Both the position numbers and the translations under genes were made by a program. This document shows, one piece after another, positions 1 through 13,378 of a DNA stretch of 64,000 nucleotides. The notes under the pieces were generated by a model, which was not told the origin of the DNA, searched no databases, and saw only the letters and a program-made list of their open reading frames with translations. The DNA comes from Pseudisothecium myosuroides (taxonomy: Eukaryota; Streptophyta; Bryopsida; Hypnales; Lembophyllaceae), in assembly GCA_951799445.1 (NCBI GenBank), contig OX637287.1, positions 992,001-1,056,000 of the forward strand. The letters run 5' to 3'. Numbering within the stretch: position 1 is the first letter of the stretch; each line of letters opens with the position of its first letter.

Positions 1-350
1 AAAAAAAACAAAAAAACAGCATCTGTTGAATCCAGTGGTGTGCTTGTCAGACTCATCCCTGTCCGCCAAGCTCACTTCCTCTGACTTGGAACTGGAATCA
101 AAAATTGGTGGGACTCCCTGCCGACCAAGCACCAGGGAGAATTTCCACCATCTTCTCCATTGTTAACTCCTGAGGTGAAAAAAAATTACCAAATTTGATC
201 ATCTGTTTCTTTCGCACGAACATAACATTGTTAACTCCTAAGTGCCCAAGCCTTTTTAGGTGTGTTTTACCTATGAAAAAAGAGCATGGACTTATAGCTA
301 TCCCCAATGAAGCAAGTTGATTTTTTTTCAAAATCTAACCGTATAGATGC

Positions 351-579
351 TTAACCCTTAAACGTCGACACAACCATTCTATGACCGATGGATGAGAGGG
401 AATCAAACTATGTAGGATAGAAATGCAACTATTCATCCTCGGAATTTGTTGTGGAAAAGGAAGATCTTCTATAATAGCTTGACTTCCAATGAGCGCTTTT
501 GCAATATTTAAGTCAATGATTCTCACGGTAATGCAAAAGGATGATTTTGAGGGTCACCCCTTTGTCCTTTAAGGGTTAA
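351..579. mobile_element. Small TTAA-flanked inverted-repeat element (221 bp)
   Basis: The left end reads TTAA then CCCTTAAACG. The right end reads CTTTAAGGG then TTAA. The ends are therefore inverted copies, each flanked by TTAA. There is no coding capacity. It belongs with the other TTAA/CCC-ended elements of this window (15537, 35524, 42673, 49745, 56025). Confidence 0.6.
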
Positions 580-1812
580 AGAGCTTGCTTATTTATATGC
601 ATACCAATTTTGACTGCAACATTGCATAGGAGTTGTGAGATTACAATAAGAGAAATGTACAATTTGAAGTATACTGCCCCTCCCCACAATGTTTTAGAAA
701 TTTGCATATAAATTTTTTTCGGGATTGGAGGTGATATGAACAACTACAAATTGTATTGGCACACTAAAATTCACTAATGATGCCATACACAACCCATAAT
801 TCTTGGACTCTAGGGATTAAGGAAGTTTCTATTGCAAACCTCGCCAATTGTAATGTGGCTAGGTTTTCTAGAATACCTCGGAATTTAGGGTTTCCTACTA
901 GTGTGTGGAGACCCTGGCAATTTGCTAAAGAGTTGATTTCTTCCCGAGGCATTTTATTTGTAAACCAAATTTGGGTATATATCATTGATATGTTTGTAGA
1001 TTGTGTGGCCCAGGATCAGGCTGTGTGGAAGCGTTTGTAGGATCAGGCTGCATGGTTGCATTTGCTATTTGGCTGCTAACGACCTGCTTGTAGAGTTTCA
1101 CCAAGTACACGTTCACCTTTGTTGTTCACCTTTGTATTCCACTTCCAACATTGTTGAATTCCATCTTCTGGCAATTATGCATGGTGCTTGGGTTTTGTTG
1201 TAAGTTTTCAATAGTTGTAAGTTTCTGTAGAATGATAATGTTTTCCTTGATTTCTAGGATTTGACGTCTATCTAATTAAAAAGTATGGTATTGCCTAGTC
1301 CAAATTGTATTACACTAAGTATCTCCGGATCTTCTTTGATCGATTTTATTTGTGTTTATCATCTTTATAAGATGGGAAGTTGACCCTAAACCAATTGCTA
1401 TCCTCACACATTTTATATGCTTGGTTTGGTGCAGCCTTATGTTCCTTGAAGAGTTATTTACTGTAGATTTTGTTAGCTGTTGGCCACAACTTAGTATTTT
1501 CTTGCATCCACCCTTTAGCTTGGTCTAATCAGTGCATTTTTGTTGGTATAGAATTGTAATTGCCAAAATCCTGCTGTGTTTTTGTATTTTTTTTACTCTT
1601 GCTATTGGATACTAGAAAATCGGAAATGAATTGGTTGCATTATGTGAATTGAGCAGCATAATGTGATAATACCACCGTGAAGTATCTTTCTTGTGGATGT
1701 AGGTGTGAGGAAGAACACTACGGACTTATTGAATTCAATCTTTGTGTGGGTTACAAAGAAGTCCAAAGTAGAATCTCTAAGCATGTGTACTTACCATTCT
1801 ATATCATTGGAA

Positions 1813-1959
1813 GACCGGCGGGGTGTTACCTCCCGGGGTATTATTTTGGCTTATGAAGCTTTATGCCCAAAAAAATTTATGTTTTAAGAAAGTTTGTGGG
1901 GTGGGGGGTAAAGCTTCATGCACCAATATAATACCCCCCAAGATAACGTCCCACCGGTC
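1813..1959. repeat. Short foldback element with ~50-bp arms
   Basis: The left arm starts GACCGGCGGGGTGTTA and ends near ATGAAGCTTTA. The right arm (about 1908-1959) starts TAAAGCTTCATG and ends CCCACCGGTC. The arms pair imperfectly over about 50 bp around a loop of about 45 bp. It is either a miniature inverted-repeat element or a hairpin-RNA locus. No target duplication was identified. Confidence 0.65.
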
Positions 1960-4809
1960 TCCCTATACTAGCTTAGGTCATGTCTCACTCGTAGTACAAA
2001 AGGTTGATATTGCAATAGTTTTTGTAGCGTTCTTTCAATGGTCGTCACAAACCTATTAATAAATTTGCAATTATGCAATGTACTTGCAACTACTTGAGAT
2101 TGCAATATTTTTGGCAATAGTTTAGGCATGTATATATGGATTGGTTCTGTGCTTAAGACTTTCGCAATAAATTTGCAGCACTTTTGCAATATTCTCAATA
2201 GACTACAAGCTTTAATTTGAGCAAAGTACTAAACCCCTACCAAACCATTGCAAAATAATTGATGATGTATTGCACCTACTACTAACTATTGTAGAGTTTG
2301 CTTCTTAAGGAGGCATGTACGTCTTGTGAGTTCAACATCCTTTGAACAACTGAAAATGAAATTCTTTTCTTTCCTGATCACTTTGTGTGTTGTGGTAGAC
2401 ATATTAATTGGATGAAATTCTTCATGCTAAGAGTGCTGTAAACCTTTGTGATTTCATAATCTTCCAAATCTTCTTGATTTTTAATTTCATATGGAGAGGT
2501 TTGTTGCCTGTGGATAAAGTCTTTTGGTATCGATTGATCAGGTTGTCAATTACATCTTAGAGTTGCTCTACTTTTTTTAGCAATTTGGGTAGTACATTAA
2601 GGATGACCAACTAGAGCAAAAAAATTGGTCAAGAATTGTAAATTAACCCTCAAACGACAGCCCCAGCCCCTTGGGCTGAATTTTCAAAGAATCTTTAGGA
2701 AAACTCCTCCAGTTTTCAACTACATGTTAACTTCCTTATTATCATCTCTTGGTCTTCACAAGATGCACTTAACAATTTAAGGCTTGGGTTTTGAATCACA
2801 ATTTGAACTTGTGGTTTTTGCTTAGGAAAGTTTGATAAATTCTTTGAATAGGAACTGTGAAGTTGCCTATGGCCTTGAGGAGGATAGAAGCTCATCATTA
2901 ATTGGTCATTTGAACAAGTTACATGATGCCCATTTAAAAAAGATTCTAAAATCCAAGTTTGGACAAGCCTCTCCCAGCACCTCAAATGTCCTTTCAAAAA
3001 TTAACTTTGCATTAGTTGTACATGATGCAAACTTGTTCAGAGCTTTGTAACATGCATAGAAAGAATTGCTTTACTTTGGAACAGGTTAGCATGGAAGATG
3101 GATATGAGGAATTCGAAAAACACACAACTAAGAGGAAATCTTTGAAGCCCCAAAGAATTTGCCTTTATGGCCAAGGGTATTAATTATTCATATTCAAATC
3201 ACTGAACTAAGAGTAAATCTGCCATTTATCACATACATCCAAAAAACGGACAACAATCATTGCCATGTACCAAACAATATTTTGCACAATTCAACTACCA
3301 ATTAAATTGTGATGGAAACCAAATTTTGTATCACCACCTAATGACCACACATTGTGTGGTGAAGGGTTGTAAGAAATTTTTAACTAGATTTCAGCTTCAC
3401 GTCTTTAAATTGCAATAAAATTTGTAGGAAGAAATCTTTTAGCATTTTTTTTTTCAAAGGTGAATCTTAACATGACATTTAATAATGACACCAAATTTCA
3501 AAACATGCAAGTCTCTATATTCATGTATAGAAGGATCGGAATTTTGTGTGTGGGGTGATTGACAAGTTTACTCTATGTAGGTGTGTTTTGAGAGTAATGC
3601 GCTGATACTTCCCTCCCACCATTCGTTGGTGAAATGGAATTCTCAGTGTCGTGAAAGAAGACGGCGCGTCAAGCTCCTCAAATGCGTCCTTTAGAACGGT
3701 TTATTGCCTGTTCCATTGCAAGAATTTGTGAACCTTTAGATGAATTTCATACCACGTTCAGCAGCCAGGATCGTTTTCGTATTATTTGATGGCAGATTGT
3801 TCTGTTTTCTTCGTGGTCTGCTTAGTTTTCTTCGTGCCGATCAAGGAGTAATTCTTTTCATTAGACTGTACCTTGTCGACTTGAATTGAGAGTTTATGGC
3901 GTTCTGCAGCCTTTCAAAACAAGTTTAGAGACCGACTTTAGTGTGAGGTATAACTTAATACTGTATATCTTGTTCAACAGAACAGCAATTGCATGATCCA
4001 CTGGCTTGATTGTAACTTACTTCTTAGCGTCAACGCCATCGGACAGAGCCTCCGTCAGAATTGCAGGGCTTCCGATCCCAACGGAAGAACTAGCAAACTG
4101 ACCACAGCCGCTCTCACCACGAAGAAAACTAATAAGGAGACCACGAAGAAAACAGACAAGCTCACTGGTGGTGCAAGCGGAAGAAGGCTCAACCCCTAAT
4201 CTCTCGTTGTCGCGAATTCTCGTTCGATTTAGACCTAGGGTTTGAAGTGATCGGTTTTAGTCTTTACTTAGGATGCGGCTAAGGATATCCGAGGATGTCA
4301 GGTTTTCGGGTAAACAGGGGTCCATGGTTTTGTTGCGGGCCAGACACCATTTCGAGGGGCGAAGAGGATTGCTTAGCCCGTGGATTTTAGAACTTCCAGT
4401 TCTGGTATCACTCAAGGCCTCAAGGGATCCTTGGATTCTAAAAGTCAAACTATCTGCCTTCATCAACAACAGCTATCTTGCCCGAGGCTCCTGAACAAGA
4501 TTATGAGAATCCTAAAACTCCGTTGCAAAGTGCGACTTGCACTGCTCAATCTCGACTGTAGAAATCGGGTCTTAGGGTCTTAGGGTTGGTTGGTCAGGCT
4601 GACGCCTTTGGTGTCTCGCCATGTCCTCTTGCTGCACCAGATTTACCTGTCCGCTCGTTGAGTATCCACTGCCAGGTGAACCAAACTTTCAGAGCATAAG
4701 TCCTCCCTGCTGCAGATGATCCTTTCTCTGCAGCATAGTTAAATTTTGAAGCCCTTTGCATATGTTGAGAGCTCGTGGGTTCTCTTCCTGCTCGGAGGTT
4801 TACTCGATT

Positions 4810-6120
4810 AGGGTTTAGCAATTCGGAGGGAAGCGCAGACAGAATTGGAAGGTGTCTGAATAACTCGAGGAGAGCGATTCTTGCATGATACTTTAAGTCT
4901 AGATTGAAGCCAAGGCTGCATTGGCTATGGATCCTATGGAGCTGCTTTGAGGGAGCTATTCTTTCTGTAGTTAGAGTTTATCAATTTGGAGCTGAGAGCA
5001 GAAACAGCTGAAAGGTAGCTCAAGAACTCGCAGAGATTGATTCATGTATAATGGACTGAGGTTAGAGTGAAGTTAGATTACTTGTTCATGTGAAGTCAAT
5101 GTTTAGGGCGATTTAGTCTCCATAGTTAGGGTTTGGCAATTCGGTGGGTAGAGCAGACGCAGTTGCAACGGGAGAAAAAGGTTGATCTCACGCGATGCTT
5201 TGCGTCTAGATTGAAGTCAATTTTTTGGAACCTCAGATATTGGGGTTCTTCATGTGGAGATGTTGTGGTTTAGGCTCCTTGCTCTTCACGGGTTGCAATT
5301 TTCAGTAGAATTTTCAGCAGAATTTTGTGTCTGTGCAAGTGCCAGTATCTGTTGCAGGGTTCTTGTAAGGGATGGAGAATCTTAGAGATTGATACTTTCA
5401 CAGTTGAACTTTCCCCTGTCTACGTTCCAGTCAAGTTTTCTGAGGCTGAAGTCACTTGAAGTTGTTCATGTCGATGTCAAGCTGCTGCAGTTGTTTCTTC
5501 CTCCGTGCTTGGTGGCCTGAGAGTTCAGGGTTGAGCAATGTGGAGAATCGAACAGATACAGATGAAAGGGAACCGTATGCTATATCATAATTTGTTTGAC
5601 TGGAGCTTAGTATTAAGGCTCCATATGTTGGTGGTGGTTGATGCAGGGAACTAGTGAGTGTTTTTTTCCCTCAGAATCCTGAGGGTTGAGCCATTTTGGA
5701 GGGGGCTCCAGAAAGCAGTTTACAGTTAACGGGGAGCGGAAGATCTCAAGAGAGGGATTTGTACTTGGAACTTTTGTGGGTGGACTGAATTGAACTTCTA
5801 GTCAATAATTTGGAAGCGGCAGACCTTGGAATTGGTGCTGAAGGCCGAGAAGTAGGTATAAAATCAGACAAGCAAGCAATTGAACAGACTTGAAAATATT
5901 GCCAGTCATGCATAATACTTTGTGTCTCTGCTGAAGTCTAGTTTTGAAGCTTGTGTTGTGTTCATTGGGTGTTGCTGATGTTGAGGTTGGGTTGGTGAAC
6001 CAAACTAGAATTTCTCTTCCTGCCTGGAGGTTTAGCAATTTGAAGAAGAGAAGGAACTCAGTTGAAGGGAGCAGATTGATACTTATATGCTACTTTTTCA
6101 ACTTTTACTCAAGGTTTCAG
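4810..6120 (+). repeat. Degenerate tandem repeat in the PPR leader
   Basis: A motif close to GGTTTAGCAATTYGGAGGG recurs at about 4811, 4974, 5130, 5527, 5681 and 6028. Each time it is followed by an AGCAGA..GTTGAA..GGGAG-like stretch, and often by an ATGATACTTTGCGTCTAGATTGAAG-like segment. Adjacent copies are about 155-160 bp apart, and larger gaps are roughly two periods. Copy 2 keeps only the last three units (27403, 27551, 27902), because a deletion removed the first three. It has no coding sense that I can see. Confidence 0.6.
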
Positions 6121-6757
6121 ACATTGCATGGATATGGAGGAGGAGCTCTTTTCAACTGGCTGGGGACATACACTTGAAAGGGGGCCAAAGAGTTGAGGAG
6201 ATTCATTCATATACTTTTTTTGATTAAGAAGTTGGATTTCTATCTGTGGTGTTACTCTGTTGTTGAAGAGGAACCGTTAGAAGTTTGTAGACACCGAGCC
6301 ACAAGATGTCTGCATTAATGCACCTTTCTTCATTATAGGCAACAAACGAGAAGCTTTTTGGTGCTTGGAGTTGGTGGACGGGTGAGTGAGTGAGTGTTGA
6401 CTTATGACCATACACCTGTTCTACGGAAGTAGTTGGATAACTTGTGACTTGTCTGAACTGAACTACTGTGGTCATGTTAGCAACTTATGTTTCCCATACA
6501 TTTAGGTTCCTCGATAGCAGTATATTTGATCAATACGGTGTTACGCTTCTCCCAAACTGGCAGGACGTGAACTTGGTTGGTTGGACGGTAAACATTAAAT
6601 ATTAGTACCGATGACTATCTTATGTCCAAACTGCTACCAATTGAATGTGTTTTTTGACAGACTGTCGGGGATTTGTGTGACCAGGATGCCTGTGTGATCA
6701 CACTCTTGAAGTCTCCAAGGCTTATACACCCATGTTCATTTTTTGTCTCAGCCTCCC

Positions 6758-9700
6758 ATGGAGGAAGGAACAGCGGATCAATTAGGTGTTCATCATCATC
6801 AGTTTGGAGAAAACCCGATGCTTCAGGTATGTTTAATGTGGCCACTCTCATGTACAGAAGCGGGTGCTTTTGGTCGCTCAGAAAGAACATGAATGACATG
6901 TCTGAAGTATTTAACAGTTGAATCAGGCGAAGTATAGACAATTGAGCAAGATTGGGAGGAGTATTTTGCGGATCCTTTGCAGTGTGGGACAACAGATTTT
7001 ACAAGGTATCACTAGGAATATATCTAAGGCTACCAATTAGTTGATGTTAGATATTTGTGATAAGACATTGAGAGGTTATTTATTGCTTGTATAAGGTCCC
7101 GGGCACTTTGGTAAACAAGAAGCATATTACATTTTGATTGGGTTTTGAATTGAATTGAAGGCTAATTAGATCACTCCAATGCTTAAGGACATGTGTTCCT
7201 TGATTGTTTTTTCATATTGGATCGTGCATTGTTGGTGTGTATAGATGAATCCCAAATCACCAGACTTTAAACACAAGGTGACAATGAAAGCGCTCTGGGT
7301 AGATGGTTGGTCAACCCCACCATGGGTGAAGGCGATGGTCAAATTGGTGACTTTAAGCAAATTACCTTCTGGTGGTGGTTATCATACCAATGATTCTCTA
7401 AAGATTGTACAACCGAATAGGTATTGGCATGAGTATGAGTTGTCTTCCTTCGAGACAAGAAATTGGTGCAATTGACTTGCTACAGATGATGCTCACACAT
7501 TAAAGGTGGATATAATTTGTAATATGTTTTGTTAGGTGTAGTGTGAAGTATTGTGCTTTTAAGCAGTATAAAGATTGCATACATGCATCGAAGTATTTTT
7601 ATCCAAGTAAATTGATGGAGCAAGATTTTTCACAGTACAAAGTATGAAGGGTTTTCTTATGAAGTGTGTATGGATGGGTCAGGTTACCCAAGCGCAATTT
7701 TGGGAGGAGAAACACTTCGCCCGCTAGTGCAAAAGTGTCAAAGCAAGCAGCTCAAGTTAGTGGTGGGAGTAAGCGCATGCAAAGCGCAACGAACACCAGT
7801 GAAGCAATTGATCTTCTAAAGAACCGACTACAACAGGGCATTGCAATAGACTCGCACTCCTATGTTGAAATTCTGAAGCGGTGCTTGAAGCAGGAAGACC
7901 TTCCGGCAGTAAAGCAGGTTCATGAGTGCGCCATTGAGAGTGGCATGCAGCAGAATATATATGTGGCGAACAGCCTATTGAGTGGATACATCAGATGTGG
8001 GAGACTGGAGGATGCATGCAGAGTGTTTGACAAACTTGTGCAGAAGAATGTCATTAGTTGGAACGTCATGATTGGAGGTTATGCTCAGCACAGCTGTGTG
8101 AAAGACGCCATGGAAGTTTTCCATCGCATGCGAAAGGAAGGTATGCAACCTGATGTATTTACTTACATGAGCATCCTGAAAGCCTATGCGAGCCCATCAG
8201 CCTTGAAGTGGGTCGAGGAAGTTCATGCACATATCAGAGAGGGTGGGTTCGAATCAGATGTTCGTGTGGGGACCTCGCTCCTTAAAATGTATGCAAAGTG
8301 TGGGAACATAAAGGAGGCAAGGAACACTTTTGATAAGTTGGCGAGTCGCAATGTGATTACCTGGAATGTGATGATTGGAGCATATGCCAACAGTGGTGAT
8401 GGTGAAGAAGCATATCGACTTCTTCTCCAAATGAAACGGGAAGGCCTTAAACCAAGCTCAATCACTTATATGAGCATCCTGAATGCATGTGCAAGCGCGG
8501 GGGCTTTGGAGTGGGTGAGGGAGGTTCATAGCCATGCCTGTGAAGCCGGATTTGAGTCAGATGTGCGTGTGGGCACCGCGCTGGTGCACATGTATGCAAA
8601 GTGTGGCAGTATCGACGATGCGCGACTGGCTTTTGACAAGATGTTTGAACGGAATGTGATTACTTGGAACGTTATGATTGGTGGACTTGCAGAGCATGGA
8701 TGTGGGTCTGAAGCATATCGACTTCTTCTCCAAATGAAACGTGAAGGCTTTAAACCAAACGCAATCACTTATATGAGCATCCTGAATGCATGTGCAAGCG
8801 CGGGGGCTTTGGAGTGGGTGAGGGAGGTTCATAGCTATGCCCGTGAAGCCGGATTTGAGTCAGATGTGCGTGTGGGCAACGCGCTGGTGCACATGTATGC
8901 AAAGTGTGGCAGTATCGATGATGCGCGACAGGCTTTTAACAAGATGGAGGAACGGGACGTGATTACTTGGAACGTGATGATTGGAGGACTTGCGGAACAT
9001 GGCTGTGGGTCTGAAGCATATCGACTTCTCCTCCAAATGAAACGGGAAGGCTTCAAACCAGACGTCTTTACATATGCGAGTATCCTGAATGCATGCGCAA
9101 GTGCGGGGGCTTTGGAGTGGGTGAGGGAGGTTCATAGCTATGCCCGTGAAGCCGGATTTGAGTCAGATGTGCGTGTGGGTAATGCGCTGGTTCACATGTA
9201 TGCTAAATGTGGCAGTATCGATGAGGCACGAGTGGTTTTTGAGAGGATGGAGGATCGTAATGTAATCACATGGAATGTGATGATCGGTGGACTTGCAGAG
9301 CATGGATGTGGGCATGAAGCCCTGGAAGTCTTTAAAACTATGATTGCAGACGGTGTAAAGCCCAGTGAGATCTCATTTGTTGCAGTGTTGTCAGCTTGTA
9401 GTCATTCAGGCCTTGTCGATGAGAGCCGTAGACATTTTTTGGCTATGACACAAGATTATGGCATCGAACCTAGTGTGGTGCTTTGTACCTGCATGGTGGA
9501 TGTTCTTGCGCGATCAGGACACTTGGAGGAAGCAAAGCTCTTGATTGACAGCATGCCGGTGGAACCAAATGGTGCAACTTGGGGAGCCTTGCTTGGTGCT
9601 TGTAGAGCGTACGGTAATGTGGAGTTGGGCAAACTTGCCGCTAATGAGCGTCTCAAGTTGGAACCGAAGGATGCTTCTACATACGTGCTTCTCTCGAATA

Positions 9701-10185
9701 TCTTTGCTGCAGCTGGCAAGTGGGAGGAGGTGTTGTGGGTGCGCACTACGATGCGGGAGAGAGGTATACGCAAGGAGCCAGGGCGTAGCTGGATTGAAGT
9801 TGATAACAAGGTCCATGACTTCGTGGTAGGGGATACTTCTCACTCAGAAGCGAAGGAGATCTATGCTGAGCTGAGGAGATTGAGTGAGACAATTAGGGCC
9901 GCAGGCTACATTCCTGATACCCAGCTGGTGTTGTGGAACATTGAGGAGGAGGAGAAAGAACTTGCTCTTTGTTCCCATAGTGAGAAGTTGGCTATTGCTT
10001 ATGGACTCATGCGGACACCCCCTGGCCAGTCAATTCGGGTGTTCAAGAACCTTCGAGTGTGTTTAGATTGCCATACGGCAACCAAGTTTATCTCCAAGGT
10101 GACCGAACGAGATATTGTTGTGAGGGATGCCAATCGCTTTCACCACTTCCAAGATGGTGTGTGTTCTTGTGGTGATTATTGGTGA
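6758..10185 (+). CDS. DYW-type PPR protein, putative organellar C-to-U RNA editing factor (copy 1, 5 LSP triplets)
   Basis: A predicted editing factor for mitochondria or plastids, in which PPR motifs read single RNA bases and the DYW domain deaminates cytidine. The main exon runs to a stop at 10185. It encodes five LSP triplets (15 motifs, about 7850-9365), L2 and S2 motifs, E1 and E2 (to about 9780), a PG box (GYIPDT) and a full DYW domain with HSEK, CLDC and terminal CGDYW. The first in-frame ATG of this exon is 7777 (802 aa). A better start is proposed: exon 1, 6758-6826, begins CCCATGGAGG and ends CTTCAG/GTATGT; the acceptor ACCCAAG at 7692 restores frame with exon 2 (7693-10185), giving 853 aa. 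The acceptor is weak, so the N-terminus is inferred. The upstream TTTTTGACAG at 6660 may be the acceptor of a 5' UTR intron. The targeting peptide is uncertain. Confidence 0.9.
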
Positions 10186-12993
10186 CCAGGTTTGCAATCT
10201 TGACCAATTGTTGGTTGTCCTGTTTTTTGAATCTCTTGACCATGATTTTTGCATGCAATTGTAATTTGAAAATTTTAATTTTAATTTGTCATGATCTGCA
10301 AATATAGTTATCATGTTGATCATTGATTGAAAACAATTGCATTGGTTGGAAATGACTTGAGGGAGGTATTCATAGAGGTTGTTATCTTTGCTTTTTCTTC
10401 AGCAATGGTTTTTGTGGCGAAGTGGAAATCAAAGGATGGCAAATTTTAGTTAGAATTGGCCGTAGGATTCCCCCGTCCTTACAATATGCATCCTTTTGTT
10501 GGCAACTTCAAAATGTATTGAGAAGACTATTGACAAAAAATGTGTCAAAATGATTGTTTTGAAGTTCTTTGTTGAAGATGGCCATGCTAGGAGTTATTTT
10601 TTCTTAGTAGCAAGGTCATTGTTGTTGCTATTGCAGTTGATGTGCTCATAAATAGGTAACTCATTTTTTGGTCCTTGCCTTGTGTGAATTTTGGAAGTGA
10701 ATGTTGAGGCTAGGTGATTATAATTAGTGAGATTTATGTCAATGTGGCTTTGAGCTGAAGAGAAATAAATTGATTTTGATCTTGGATGTAAGTTCACTGT
10801 AGTTGAAGTTTTGGATTTACATGGTATTGTCTTTTCCTTCATTTCTTACTCTTCTATGAGTGCCCCATTTGCACTTTAACTTTGGAGGCGCTTGTTTGAG
10901 AGATTTTGTGTGAGTTTTAGGCTTTTCAATTGTATTAGGGGATCCATGTTTAGGAATTATGGCTTGGTTGTTACTAAAGTGATTTTTTCTTTTAATGTGG
11001 GACACTAATTTACAGAAGATACAGTAGTTGTAGTATATTTTCTTTCAAATTATTGTGGCATGAAATATTGAGTGTGTTCTACTAATTCCCACAAAATAAA
11101 TTTAGTACTTAGCAAATCTATAACTTCTCTACAATCTATAGATGTTGGGTAGTTTTTGAGAAATTTGTAATTTCTTTAGTACTGTAGTTATAGAAAATAA
11201 ATTGAGGTAATGGATAAATCTATAACCTCTTCTAATTTTATTGTGATGCTAGTATTGCACACTTACTAATTGGATGAATGAATGGTGCTAAAATTAGAGC
11301 TAATATTACACTTGAACCTTTGTTATGATCGTCATTGGGGACAAAAGGGCTTCTAAATGAAGTTGCATGTATTTGCAACTTGACATGTGGAAATTGTTCA
11401 ATTAGGTGTGTACATAACATGGCAAATTTTCAAGCTAAATTGGGATTGTCTAATTATAAGATGTGTCAATAGAGAAGGTTGCCTCCTTATATTCTACCAC
11501 AAGTTATTGACTCTTTCATTGTCAATTTTTTTGATTTGACTCACTTTTACATTCCGGAATTGTGACATTCGTTTGCATAAAGATCCAGAATAGGTATTTT
11601 GTAATAAATTTTTTTATTTTCAGTCCGTTAGCCCTGAAAACTGCTAAAGGGGTGGAATTTGGTCAATTAATGGCATTGATGTTTGCTCAATCACTTGTGA
11701 AAGCGCTAATCAACCAAACTCCAAATGTGGACATTTGAGATTCAAAAATATATCTAGCATTCTACATGATTCAATCACTGATTACTATCTCGAGCTTAGT
11801 TGACCAAATATGCAATGTACAAGCCGCAAATTGTAATGCTAGGCGAATTGTGTACAATTCTATTTGCAATCCATTGTGTATGTTTTGCCGTTGAAGAATG
11901 TTGCCAAAATCATAGTCTATTTGTATAGACTCTTGCCTTTAAAGCAAACCATTAGGTTGTGGTTTGATATCTCCTTTCATTATCTGATTAAGGAATGTCT
12001 ACACACCCGAGTGTTTTGAAATTCCTTCACACTCGATTGGAGACTAATTCTTCAACCACACAAAGAATGAAGTTGGGTAACCATCCACATTCTTTGTTTG
12101 CACAAACTAAGGTGGCTAATTTGCATACTAGGTAAGCTAGCTGCGAGTTACACACTTAAAAGTTACCTAAGATCCTAATTACAAATTCCAGTGCTTGCTT
12201 CACTTTTGCATCACCACAATTGACTATTGAATGGCCATGGCCATCGTCACGCGCTATTCTCTACAGAATTGACAAAACTACTTTACTAACTTTCAAGATA
12301 GTTAATTTTGATCTACAAATGTTGAGATGGTGAAGGAGCTACAAACCTTATTTAAATGGACACTCCTAGCTTGAAGATTCCTAGTCTGTTCCATCAACAA
12401 TTGATTGAACGCTTCAAAGTAGGCTCTCACCGTCTGTATGCAAACACCAACCGTGAAGGAAAAGAGGTGTGTAATTTCATATTAATGGCTGGTTAGTCAT
12501 GGAGCATTTAATTTAGAACTACGAAGTGATTGATGGTTTGAAAAGTTTGTTATGAATTGGACATGGGAGCTTGCTCGCAATAACATAGCTTTAAAGCACA
12601 AAAGTTGATGCCCACCTGAATTGAAGGTGATGATCTGTAGGGCAAGTAGGTCAGCCATGATTTGCAAAGTGGTTGTGGTACAATTGTATAATTGAAACGC
12701 TTGGGGATTGGGGAGTTGCAAAGATGTTGACTAATAAAGGTGTCTACGCGTTGTATGACTCTAAGCATGTCTAGTTTTTATTATAAGGTAGACAAGCCTA
12801 TTACCACCAGGATTTGGAATCTGAATATCTTGGGGCCAATTCCAAGAGGGGCACCATAGGTGTGCACTTGATTCACGGATCAACCCTTCACACTAAAAGG
12901 CATAGTCCAAAGGCCATTGTCCTCCAAACTGCCTACATATAGAAAAATACCTACATGACAGAAAAATGCCTATATGGCAACAGACTCTCCACC

Positions 12994-13030
12994 ATAGTTT
13001 GGGTCGGCCAGAAATGGAGACCCAAACTAT
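12994..13030. repeat. Perfect 12-bp palindromic arms
   Basis: ATAGTTTGGGTC at 12994-13005 is repeated as GACCCAAACTAT at 13019-13030 around a 13-base loop. No function is assigned. It is short enough to be a decayed element end. Confidence 0.6.
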
Positions 13031-13378
13031 AATTGAGAATCAGACGAAGTTTTTTCCTAAAAAAATCAAAAAGTTTCTCTCTTCTATTAAGTCCCTTTTC
13101 CTTTGTGCTTTGTGCTTTCTCCTTTCTCTTTTTTTGCTTTCTTATTTCATTTATACCCTTTTATAGTCCTTTTTTGATGATGAAAGCATGCGTTGCGATT
13201 GTTTTTTCAAGCCGTATTTGACTCCTTTCTCATTTTTATTTAAACTTCTACTTATAGGAATTGACACATGGGTCATGCTTCATAGAAAATTTCAAAAATT
13301 GGATGGATTAATGTGGAGAAAAAAAGATAGAAGTCAAATAAATGGTATGGGTTTGGACTTTTGGCTTGGCCTTTAGAG

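Larger units (their letters stand above)
1..4244. other. AT-rich intergenic region without a supported gene
   Basis: I find no gene here. The longest open frames are under 90 codons, several begin with TTG or GTG, and none resembles a protein I know. The region holds a small TTAA-flanked inverted-repeat element (351-579) and a hairpin element (1813-1959), both listed separately. It also holds an unpaired element-like end, TTAACCCTCAAACGAC, at 2643. From about 3600 base composition becomes more balanced, as it is in the PPR leader that follows, so an unrecognised short exon or transcript start there cannot be excluded. Confidence 0.6.
4245..11479 (+). repeat. Segmental duplication, copy 1 (PPR gene plus flanks)
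   Basis: About 7.2 kb is collinear with 26549-33091 in the same orientation. Similarity starts near GGTTTTAGTCTTTACTTAGG (4252) and ends at TCAATAGAGAAGGTTG (about 11475). It covers the leader, the PPR gene and about 1.3 kb of downstream non-coding DNA. Copy 1 is longer upstream: copy 2 lacks about 425 bp of leader (4810-5235) and 900 bp around the 5' intron (6806-7706). Copy 1 is shorter inside the coding region by two PPR triplets (606 bp). The flanking sequences beyond the ends are unrelated. Confidence 0.93.

Noticed and set aside
7666..7776. Copy-1 PPR frame extended to a GTG at 7666
   Set aside because: GTG is not a normal start in plant nuclear genes, and the frame is closed by TGA just upstream (7660). 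The first ATG of this exon is 7777, and a spliced ATG at 6758 is more likely.
8223..9843. Minus-strand frames of 73-117 codons inside PPR copy 1 (and their equals in copy 2)
   Set aside because: They repeat with the PPR triplets and are antisense shadows of that coding sequence.
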